34,149 nucleotides of DNA from Acidimicrobiia bacterium (GTDB lineage Bacteria; Actinomycetota; Acidimicrobiia; UBA2766), in contig JAIBAC010000015.1 in the NCBI GenBank assembly GCA_019695375.1, positions 1 to 34,149 of the forward strand, given 5' to 3'. Made by a program: the position numbers and the translations under genes. The notes below the pieces were generated by a model that was given only the letters and a program-made list of their open reading frames with translations, had not been told where the DNA came from and ran no database searches. Positions 1 to 4,516 of this stretch are shown here, piece by piece (the first letter of the stretch is position 1; every line of letters starts with the position of its first letter).

Positions 1-672
1 GCGGTCCCACTGCCCGCAGCACACCCTGACCCGTTCGAGCCGGGCCGCTAGCGCTTCCATCCACTCCACCAGCCCGCCCGATACTTCATGCCGGGCGACT
101 CCCTGCCCCGCGTTGCCGAGGTGGACAAGCTGCCGTGCGACTCCCCGCCCCCCGCCGCCGAGGTGGACACGCGGCCGTTTCACTCCCAGCCCCGCGCTGA
201 GGTCGCGGATGTGGGTTAGTTGGCCGTCTAGGACGTGCCACGGTCCGGTGCCTGAGTCGCCGCACCAGCCGCCGCCGATCCAGCACGCCATGCCCCACAC
301 CCACCACCCCGCTATCAGCGGGTCGCACCAGTCCGGGTCGCCCATAAGTCTCGGTAGTAGGTCTTCGCTGTGGCGGCGCAGGAAGGTGTGGCGGGCGTGT
401 AGGTCGGCTTCGTTGACGGGCCAGTCCGCCCAGTGCGCCACCTCGCCCGGACAGTGCTTTACGGCCCGCCAGAAGTTGGCTATGTACCCGTCCAGGTCGT
501 TGACTGTCTCTATGCGGCCAGGACCTTCTGGGCGGGCGAGCAGGACTGCGCCGCTGCCGAAGAACGGTTCAACGTAGTTGGGCACGTCCGGCCCGAATCG
601 TTGCCACACGATGTGGGCGACGCGGCTCTTTCCGCCGAACCACGGAAACGGCGCTTTCAACGGTGCGGTCAT
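1..672 (-). CDS. D12-class adenine-specific DNA methyltransferase (Dam-like), cut by window start
   Basis: Predicted N6-adenine DNA methyltransferase. The first 224 codons are visible and the frame is open to the window edge. Motifs seen: PFPWFGGKS (res. 9-16), the usual N-terminal SAM-binding start of D12 enzymes; YVEPFFGSGA (33-42), the FxGxG SAM loop; and NDLDG (58-62). The catalytic DPPY motif is expected further on and would lie outside the window. Residues 161-200 form about three 14-residue repeats (GLGVKRPRVHLGGG, GRGVARQLVHLGNA, GQGVARHEV...), visible in the DNA as a 42-bp period. The ATG overlaps the WhiB-like gene stop as ATGA, so it is the next gene of the leftward early operon. 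Likely roles are protecting phage DNA from host restriction or marking it for regulation. Family is confident; activity cannot be judged without the missing C-terminus. Confidence 0.88.
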   Translation of the reverse strand, partial: MTAPLKAPFPWFGGKSRVAHIVWQRFGPDVPNYVEPFFGSGAVLLARPEGPGRIETVNDLDGYIANFWRAVKHCPGEVAHWADWPVNEADLHARHTFLRRHSEDLLPRLMGDPDWCDPLIAGWWVWGMACWIGGGWCGDSGTGPWHVLDGQLTHIRDLSAGLGVKRPRVHLGGGGRGVARQLVHLGNAGQGVARHEVSGGLVEWMEALAARLERVRVCCGQWDR

Positions 673-1100
673 CGTTGTACCTGGTCAGGGTCGGGTCGGG
701 GGCGTCGTTGCCGGATGCGGTCGAGGGCCTGGCGGTCTTCAGGTGTGGTGGCGCCCCAGATGCCGTACTCGTCGCCCATGTCGAGGGCGTACGCGAGACA
801 GGGGTCGGTGACAGGACACCGCCGGTACACAGCGACCGCATGGTCGCTGTTCAGGCGGGACTCCAGCGTCGACCCCGGCCCGGACTTCGTGGACTGCGGG
901 TAGAACAGGTCGGGTCCCATCCCTCGGCACGCCGCTTCGTCCCGCCATGTCTGCGACGCGAGACGACTGGCGGGTGGTGCCTGCGGGCGGCGGCTGTCGC
1001 GGGCGTGCTGGCGGCGGTCCCGGTCGGCAACGCGGCACGGGTCGCAGCGGCGATAGCCGTCAGAGGCAGGCCGGTTGCCGCAGCGGGTGCACATCGCCAT
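669..1100 (-). CDS. WhiB-like transcription factor with N-terminal zinc ribbon and one missing Fe-S cysteine
   Basis: 143 aa. Residues 1-25 look like a Cys4 zinc ribbon (C4, C7, C19, C22). Residues 50-135 match the WhiB (Wbl) family: WRDEAACRG, then RRCPVTDPCLAYAL and the G[VI]WGG-like turn GIWGATTPEDR. Wbl proteins bind a [4Fe-4S] cluster through four cysteines and regulate actinobacterial transcription with the primary sigma factor. Here C58, C95 and C101 are present, but the first Cys of the usual CxxC is tyrosine (Y92, codon TAC). The loop before it is also longer than usual. The start overlaps the nuclease stop (TGATG); an alternative Met is at residue 3. Actinophage Wbl proteins are known to block host wbl regulation. 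Family assignment is solid; cluster binding is doubtful. Confidence 0.87.
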   Translation of the reverse strand: MAMCTRCGNRPASDGYRRCDPCRVADRDRRQHARDSRRPQAPPASRLASQTWRDEAACRGMGPDLFYPQSTKSGPGSTLESRLNSDHAVAVYRRCPVTDPCLAYALDMGDEYGIWGATTPEDRQALDRIRQRRPRPDPDQVQR

Positions 1101-1447
1101 CAGTCGCCCCATCCTTCGAGGCGGCGGAGCAGGTGGGTGGCTTGCTGGGCGGTCATGACGACGTAGTCGCGGGAGCGGTCGGTGGTGCCGCGGCGGCGGA
1201 CGAACACCATCCCGACATCTGCCTGGGCGTTGGCGGTCTCGGTTTCGAGTTCGTCGAGCCAGCCGGGCAGGTCGTGGGTTTTGCAGTTCTTCGCCTCGAT
1301 GACGAGCCCGGGGATTCCTGTGATGTCGCCGCGGTCGTTGGTGCCGCCGAGGGCGCGCCGTTCGGCGTGTACCCATCCGCGGGACTGGAGGTAGGCGACG
1401 AGTTCTGATTCGTAGGCGGTGCCCTTCTGTTTTGGGCGGTTCACCAT
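1100..1447 (-). CDS. PD-(D/E)XK nuclease, Holliday-junction-resolvase-like
   Basis: 115 aa from an ATG that overlaps the preceding stop (ATGGTGA). Motifs fit a compact PD-(D/E)XK nuclease of the Hjc/RecB-like type: an N-terminal helix with a conserved Glu (KGTAYESELVAYLQSRGW, E13), then GDITGIPGLVIEAKN, giving D41 and the E51-x-K53 pair that binds metal, then a Gln/aromatic-rich C-terminal part. Such proteins in actinophages are often annotated as Holliday junction resolvases or as restriction-endonuclease-like proteins, and would act on recombination or replication intermediates. The neighbours (WhiB-like protein, Dam) support an early DNA-metabolism operon. Nuclease fold is likely; the exact substrate is an inference. 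Confidence 0.78.
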   Translation of the reverse strand: MVNRPKQKGTAYESELVAYLQSRGWVHAERRALGGTNDRGDITGIPGLVIEAKNCKTHDLPGWLDELETETANAQADVGMVFVRRRGTTDRSRDYVVMTAQQATHLLRRLEGWGD

Positions 1448-1662
1448 TCGGCGACCTCGGTTTCGAGCCGATCGAGGTCTGCGGCGGCCTGTGCGAGAGC
1501 GACACAGCGGGGGCACTGCTCGTCGCTGTGGCCCATCTGCCGGTACGGCGAGTACCAGGTGGGGGGTGGCCCGTCGGGGCGGCACAGTGCCGGGGCGGTG
1601 AAGAGGGGGGCGAGGTGGACCCGCTGGGAGTGCGGGAGTACGCACGGCAGCCAGTCACTCAC
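1441..1662 (-). CDS. hypothetical protein, 73 aa, with CxxC pair
   Basis: No recognised family. I chose the GTG start (VSDWLPCVLP...) because it overlaps the end of the upstream gene, like its neighbours; a longer frame upstream has poor composition. The protein has a proline-rich middle and a C-terminal part with GHSDEQCPRCVALAQAAADLDRLETEV, where a single CxxC precedes a predicted helix. It may be a small metal-binding or protein-interaction factor. It lies inside the overlapping early operon just before the nuclease. The coding call rests on operon spacing and frame continuity; the function is unknown. Confidence 0.6.
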   Translation of the reverse strand: MSDWLPCVLPHSQRVHLAPLFTAPALCRPDGPPPTWYSPYRQMGHSDEQCPRCVALAQAAADLDRLETEVAEW

Positions 1663-1948
1663 CGGGTCTACGGGCCTTGTGGTTGTCGCGGCCCAGCTCG
1701 TCGTCGGGGAGCCAGCCGACCACCAGGACCGGGTTGCGGGCCGAGATGCCGCCCAGTGCTGCGCCGCGCCAATCGAGTGCGACACACAGGCCATCACCCA
1801 CGGCGCGAGGACACGAGTCGGTGTGGTCGAGGACAGGGCCGGGCGCTTCCGCCCAGCCGCCCGGGAAAGACCACCGGAAGCCGTGGCTGCTGCGAAAGTC
1901 GGGGCGGACGACCCGCCAACCCCACCGCATGGCGTGCTCGTCGGTCAC
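1655..1948 (-). CDS. hypothetical phage protein, 97 aa
   Basis: Begins at GTG with a good ribosome binding site (ACAGGAG, about 7 nt upstream) and overlaps the stop of the small upstream gene as GTGA. The sequence is rich in Trp and Gly (RWGWRVVRPDFRSSHGFRW, then FPGGWAEAPG) and ends with VLVVGWLPDDELGRDNHKARRPGE. No membrane segment or catalytic motif is apparent. The composition recalls small 'DUF7666-like' phage proteins with repeated aromatic-Gly patches, but the resemblance is weak. Expressed with the early operon; function unknown. Confidence 0.68.
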   Translation of the reverse strand: MTDEHAMRWGWRVVRPDFRSSHGFRWSFPGGWAEAPGPVLDHTDSCPRAVGDGLCVALDWRGAALGGISARNPVLVVGWLPDDELGRDNHKARRPGE

Positions 1949-2109
1949 CGTCGGCTCCTGTCGGTGTCGTGGCGGGGCTGCACCCACTGTCGCTGCACCG
2001 GCCGCGGCGGACGGAGACTGCGGGCCATGCTGCCGACACCACACCCGGCGAGAAACGCGATCGCGGCGAGGAGCAGAGCTATCGCCGGTTCGTTCACGGA
2101 CGGCGTCAT
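1945..2109 (-). CDS. small membrane protein, 54 aa
   Basis: A short gene fitting exactly between its neighbours with ATGA at the start and GTGA at the end, which is the main reason to accept it. It has one hydrophobic segment (residues 9-28, AIALLLAAIAFLAGCGVGS) followed by an Arg/Pro-rich cytoplasmic-type tail. LAGC resembles a lipobox, but the residues before it are acidic/neutral rather than basic, so a plain single-pass membrane anchor is more likely than a lipoprotein. Function unknown. Small membrane proteins are common in early operons of temperate actinophages, where some act in superinfection exclusion; that role is only a guess here. Confidence 0.6.
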   Translation of the reverse strand: MTPSVNEPAIALLLAAIAFLAGCGVGSMARSLRPPRPVQRQWVQPRHDTDRSRR

Positions 2110-2459
2110 CGGCGGTCCCAGATGGATTCGCGGGCTGTGTCGTCCAACATCGGGTCCTGGTCGAGAGGGTCCCGGCCCGGGGGCGACTCCACGGCCCTAC
2201 CACCACGTCTGACTGGTGGCGCCGCGCCCGGACCGGAAAGGGTCGAGTCCGACACCGCCGCCACTTCCCCTCGGGGACGGGCCGGACTCGAACTGTTGAG
2301 GAGGGTGGCGACGTAGCGTTCCTCGACCATGCCGCCATCGACCGCCACCGCTACTTGGACGGGCCCGGCGAGCTGCCAGCCGTCCGCCGCGTAGGCGGCA
2401 AGCTTGTCGGTCATTGACCTGCCCGACGTCGCGACGATGATGTGGATGTCGTCGGTCAT
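2106..2459 (-). CDS. hypothetical protein, 117 aa, DUF1737-like N-terminus
   Basis: ATG overlaps the upstream stop (ATGA). The first 55 residues (MTDDIHIIVATSGRS..., DKLAAYAADGWQLAGPV, then EERYVATLL) look like a small alpha/beta fold of the DUF1737 kind: a helix with the pattern 'xxGWxxxG' followed by a strand ending in hydrophobics. The remaining half is disordered-looking, Pro/Gly/Arg-rich, and ends in LDDTARESIWDRR. No catalytic residues were recognised. It is part of the early leftward operon. Coding status is likely; the DUF1737 resemblance is tentative. Confidence 0.65.
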   Translation of the reverse strand: MTDDIHIIVATSGRSMTDKLAAYAADGWQLAGPVQVAVAVDGGMVEERYVATLLNSSSPARPRGEVAAVSDSTLSGPGAAPPVRRGGRAVESPPGRDPLDQDPMLDDTARESIWDRR

Positions 2460-2641
2460 TGGTCGTCCTGCTGTGACGAGTGCCGATCCTGCGCGACCCA
2501 GGAGCGGGGTACGTACATGCGGCGGCGCTGCTGCCAGGCGTCGATGCACATTCCTGCGACGAGGCCGAGTGCGGCGAGGACGGTTCCGGCCATGACGAGG
2601 AGTCCGATGACGGTCGCGATGTCGAGGATGAGCGGCCTCAC
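2456..2641 (-). CDS. small single-pass membrane protein, 61 aa
   Basis: GTG start overlapping the upstream stop (GTGA) and an ATGA overlap with the next gene. One long hydrophobic segment (residues 4-32, LILDIATVIGLLVMAGTVLA and on) is followed by a basic cytoplasmic-type stretch (WQQRRRMYVPR) and a polar tail. The topology follows the positive-inside rule with the N-terminus out. No family recognised. As one of two such anchors in this early operon it could be a membrane effector of lysogeny or superinfection exclusion, but nothing in the sequence proves it. Confidence 0.65.
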   Translation of the reverse strand: MRPLILDIATVIGLLVMAGTVLAALGLVAGMCIDAWQQRRRMYVPRSWVAQDRHSSQQDDQ

Positions 2642-2766
2642 CCGACACCTCCCAGCAGTCTGTCGTCGGCGAGATCGTTGATGCGGTCGGTGATGTGGCG
2701 GGCTTCATCGGGGGTCATGTCGGCGAGGATCTCGCCGGTTTCGAGGTCCACGCGCGCCACGGTCAC
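2638..2766 (-). CDS. very small hypothetical protein, 42 aa
   Basis: A short frame that fills the gap between the Cro-like gene and the membrane protein exactly: GTGA at its start with the previous stop, GTGA at its end with the next start. The product (VTVARVDLETGEILADMTPDEARHITDRIN... in two helices) is acidic, with an ordinary soluble-protein composition and no motif I know. The start of this frame (VARVDLETGEIL) resembles the strand that opens many small phage DNA-metabolism proteins. Accepted because of junctions and composition. Confidence 0.55.
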   Translation of the reverse strand: MTVARVDLETGEILADMTPDEARHITDRINDLADDRLLGGVG

Positions 2767-2981
2767 TGCGCCACCTCTGCCTGTTCGTCGTCGTCGGTGA
2801 GTTGGCGGTGCCAATCAGCGAGGGTGCTGACGTGCGCGACGACGCCGTATGCGGCGTGAAGGGTGCGGGCGATGTCGGGCCACGATTCGCCGGATGCGCG
2901 GAGGTCGAGTAGACGTTGTGCGAGTTGGCCTTGGGCGAGACGGTCGCCCATCTGCCATGCCGCCGAGGTCGGTGTTCTCAT
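2763..2981 (-). CDS. Cro-like helix-turn-helix protein, first gene of the leftward early operon
   Basis: 72 aa from ATG (an in-frame GTG/Met further upstream would give 82 aa). The core reads RLLDLRASGESWPDIARTLHAAYGVV...STLADWHRQL, a helix-turn-helix in which 'SWPDIARTL' is the first helix and 'VSTLADWHRQL' the recognition helix. The C-terminus is acidic. It is divergent from the XRE repressor and 93 bp away, the position of Cro or an immunity-control gene in temperate phages. The region before its ATG has no clear Shine-Dalgarno, so the mRNA may be leaderless. The HTH reading is from pattern only; the Cro role is inferred from position. Confidence 0.65.
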   Translation of the reverse strand: MRTPTSAAWQMGDRLAQGQLAQRLLDLRASGESWPDIARTLHAAYGVVAHVSTLADWHRQLTDDDEQAEVAQ

Positions 2982-3025
2982 GTGAAGCAGCATGACACAA
3001 TGAGCGCACACCTCGCAAGACTATC

Positions 3026-3054
3026 GGGTGGAATTCCTTGCCTCGGGGTGGAAT
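3026..3054. promoter_or_regulatory. tandem operator-like direct repeats in the repressor/Cro intergenic region
   Basis: GGGTGGAAT occurs twice, at 3026-3034 and 3046-3054, exactly 20 bp apart, close to two helical turns. The first overlaps the palindrome GGAATTCC (3030-3037). The repeats flank the proposed -35 box of the repressor promoter. They are the natural candidate for repressor or Cro binding, but no other copies were searched systematically. Confidence 0.5.
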
Positions 3055-3066
3055 GTCCCATATCGT
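3038..3066 (+). promoter_or_regulatory. putative promoter of the repressor gene (leaderless transcript)
   Basis: TTGCCT (3038-3043) and TATCGT (3061-3066) are separated by 17 bp. The expected start site falls at or next to the repressor ATG at 3075, and no Shine-Dalgarno is present, so a leaderless mRNA is likely, as is common for actinobacterial and actinophage repressors. The -10 box is a weak match. Confidence 0.4.
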
Positions 3067-3074
3067 GGCAGCCC

Positions 3075-3458
3075 ATGAGAGTCATCGACCGAGACTTCCG
3101 GGCGCTCGTAGCGAGTTCCGTTCGGGCCGAGATGGCCCGCCGCGGACTCACGCAAGGCGATGTCGCCGCCGAGCTCGCCCTGCCGCGGACTGCTGTTAGC
3201 CGGCGGCTGACCGGACAGACGCCGTGGACGGCCGACGAGTTGCACGCTACCGGGTTGGGGTATAGCAGGAATGGGGGCGGCCACGCGGATGCGGACGCGC
3301 AGAATCCCCCGACCCTGGCGTCAGGGTCCCGTGGGGAAGAACCCGTCAAGAACGCCAGTGGTCGGGGGATTCGATTGTTGCGCCGCAGCTCTCAGACGGC
3401 GTGCTTGAGGGCGTCGGCGTGGTCCTCGAGCCATGCCTCGACGTCGGAGCGGCGGTAG
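3075..3458 (+). CDS. XRE-family phage repressor (immunity repressor candidate)
   Basis: The only convincing rightward gene, 127 aa. Residues 5-58 form an XRE/HTH_3 DNA-binding domain: DFRALVASSVRAEMARRGLT, QGDVAAELALPRTAVSRRLT (recognition helix PRTAVSRRL), then TPWTADELHATG. From codon 50 on, the gene lies inside the first 171-bp repeat. After about residue 60 the product (GYSRNGGGHADADAQNPP... to ...STSERR) no longer looks like a folded repressor. Its last 22 codons read antisense through the excisionase-like gene. So the reading frame is open to 3458, but the native C-terminus may differ. In some mycobacteriophages attP lies inside the 3' part of the repressor gene and integration truncates the protein; a similar arrangement is possible here but not shown. 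Confidence 0.75.
   Translation: MRVIDRDFRALVASSVRAEMARRGLTQGDVAAELALPRTAVSRRLTGQTPWTADELHATGLGYSRNGGGHADADAQNPPTLASGSRGEEPVKNASGRGIRLLRRSSQTACLRASAWSSSHASTSERR
3222..3392. repeat. 171-bp perfect direct repeat, copy 1 (overlaps repressor 3' part)
   Basis: Identical base for base to 3640-3810 (offset 418). It starts exactly at repressor codon 50 and ends at the first base of the excisionase-like stop codon. It holds the last HTH residues of the repressor and a long inverted repeat. The two copies enclose the excisionase-like gene and its ribosome binding site. Confidence 0.97.
3303..3371. repeat. long imperfect inverted repeat (cruciform/hairpin), copy 1
   Basis: Arm 3303-3321 pairs with 3352-3371 over 19 bp with a single bulged base. 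The 30-nt loop contains a further GGGT/ACCC pair, and a small CCCTG-GCGT-CAGGG palindrome (3313-3326) overlaps the left arm. It lies between the convergent repressor and excisionase-like genes, where a bidirectional terminator would sit, but there is no T tract on either side. Alternative: a recombination or protein-binding site. Confidence 0.8.
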
Positions 3459-3595
3459 CGGACGTGGCCGCCGACCTTGATGCCGCGTGGCCCGCGGTTG
3501 GTGTGGCGCCACTGGTAGAGGGTCCCAACGGGCTTTCCGAGCCAGTCCGCTACGTCTTGCACGCTCAGTAGAGGTTCGGGTGTACGTGTCGCCAT
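3392..3595 (-). CDS. excisionase-type HTH_17 (MerR-like) DNA-binding protein
   Basis: 67 aa with a strong ribosome binding site (AAGGGGAAGCA before the ATG). Residues 9-58 match the excisionase/HTH_17 fold: LLSVQDVADWLGKPVGTLYQ, WRHTNRGPRGIKVGGHVRYR, RSDVEAWLEDHA. That is a winged helix in which 'GTLYQWRHT' is the recognition helix and 'GHVRYRRSDVEAWL' the wing and closing helix. Proteins of this type bend DNA at attachment sites as recombination directionality factors, or act as small regulators. It lies beside the repressor and inside two 171-bp direct repeats. No integrase is in the window, so the partner enzyme, if any, must be outside it. Family is confident; excisionase role is inferred. 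Confidence 0.82.
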   Translation of the reverse strand: MATRTPEPLLSVQDVADWLGKPVGTLYQWRHTNRGPRGIKVGGHVRYRRSDVEAWLEDHADALKHAV

Positions 3596-3639
3596 TGCTT
3601 CCCCTTTGCTGTCGGGTACTTGTGTATGACGGCACTCTA

Positions 3640-3810
3640 CCGTGGACGGCCGACGAGTTGCACGCTACCGGGTTGGGGTATAGCAGGAATGGGGGCGGCC
3701 ACGCGGATGCGGACGCGCAGAATCCCCCGACCCTGGCGTCAGGGTCCCGTGGGGAAGAACCCGTCAAGAACGCCAGTGGTCGGGGGATTCGATTGTTGCG
3801 CCGCAGCTCT
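3640..3810. repeat. 171-bp perfect direct repeat, copy 2
   Basis: Second identical copy, beginning 44 bp upstream of the excisionase-like ATG. Here the repressor-like peptide of copy 1 has no HTH in front of it, so this copy is a non-coding remnant or a functional DNA site. The 128 bp between it and the stop of the next gene (3811-3938) shows no gene or clear signal. Confidence 0.97.
3721..3789. repeat. long imperfect inverted repeat (cruciform/hairpin), copy 2
   Basis: Same structure as copy 1 (arms 3721-3739 and 3770-3789). It lies downstream of the last gene of the late leftward operon, so in leftward transcripts it could help to end late transcription before the switch region. Confidence 0.8.
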
Positions 3811-3938
3811 ACTCGCCGACAACATCGGGACCCGGCCACCACCCCCGCCGGTAGGTGCGATGGGAGGACAGCACCCTTTGGGGGGTTGCGCGAGACAGGT
3901 GGCCGGAATTGTCGGGACTGGGACGGAGAGCCACGAAA

Positions 3939-4142
3939 CTAGTGGGTTTGAGGGAACCGGGCGTCGGCGAGGACCTCGACAGCGACCTGGTAGTCGCCGG
4001 GATACCACGCCTCAAACTGGGCACGCTGGTCGTCGGTCCACTCTGATGGTGGGGTACGCATGAACGACAGCGCGCCGAGTCTCGCTACTTTCGCTGCCAC
4101 GAACCGCTTGCAATTCTGCGAACGGTGGTAGCGGCGAGTCAT
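3939..4142 (-). CDS. hypothetical protein, 67 aa, end of the late operon
   Basis: ATG overlaps the upstream stop (ATGA). The product starts basic (MTRRYHRSQNCKRFVAAKVA) and ends with a helical acidic part containing WTDDQRAQFEAWYPGDYQVA. No membrane span and no known motif. As the last gene of the late leftward run, it may be a small virion-associated or late regulatory protein. Function unknown. Confidence 0.65.
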   Translation of the reverse strand: MTRRYHRSQNCKRFVAAKVARLGALSFMRTPPSEWTDDQRAQFEAWYPGDYQVAVEVLADARFPQTH

Positions 4143-4498
4143 CGCATGACCACGACACCCGTCGTCTCGACCGGCAGCTCGGGTGTCGCTGTGATGCGTG
4201 CGAGCATCGACCAAGTGCCTGCTGGCACCTCGATGTCGCCGCCGCCACCCGTGCCCGAGAGCAGAACGCGGGCGGTGTAGTAGCCGCCGTCGTCAGGGCC
4301 TGCCCAGCTGCCTGTGGCCGATCCTTCGGCCTGAGCGAGGATCGCTGCCCAGGAGGCGCCAGGAGGCGTGTCGAGCGCGACAGCAGCGAACTCGACAGCC
4401 ATACCTGTCGGGTCGATAGCCGTCCCGTCGGCGTCGACTGGGCGGACACGCCATGTCCAGTATTCGCAGGTGGCTAGCCACCACAGCTCGGTCGCCAA
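4139..4498 (-). CDS. hypothetical virion protein, 119 aa, beta-rich
   Basis: Starts at TTG with a good ribosome binding site (GAAGGGG, 6 nt spacing), 18 bp after the giant tail gene. The sequence alternates hydrophobic and polar residues in strands (WTWRVRPVDADGTAIDPTGM, AVEFAAVALDTPPGASWAAI, GGYYTARVLLSG, GTWSMLARITATPELPVET) and looks like a beta-sandwich. This pattern is common in small proteins encoded after actinophage tail fibres, with likely structural or tail-tip roles. No enzyme motif. Family not recognised. Confidence 0.68.
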   Translation of the reverse strand: MATELWWLATCEYWTWRVRPVDADGTAIDPTGMAVEFAAVALDTPPGASWAAILAQAEGSATGSWAGPDDGGYYTARVLLSGTGGGGDIEVPAGTWSMLARITATPELPVETTGVVVMR

Positions 4499-4516
4499 GA
4501 GATGCCCCTTCTCGTG

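Noticed and set aside
669..1658. A 329-codon leftward frame including the WhiB-like protein
   Set aside because: Only the last 143 codons are plausible. The front is the shadow of the nuclease and small-protein genes.
2985..3030. Leftward promoter TTGCGA ... TCATGC for the Cro-like gene
   Set aside because: Spacing is 17 bp, but the -10 match is poor; another candidate, GATAGT, lacks a -35. A promoter must exist here but I cannot place it.
3345..3392. tRNA-like 3' end (ATCGAATCCCCC on the minus strand) as an attachment core
   Set aside because: The T-loop resemblance is partial and no acceptor stem or cloverleaf forms around it, so I do not call a tRNA or an att core.
3487..4063. Rightward frames running through the second 171-bp repeat
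   Set aside because: They owe their openness to high G+C, carry no helix-turn-helix in front of the repeat, and overlap the excisionase-like gene antisense.
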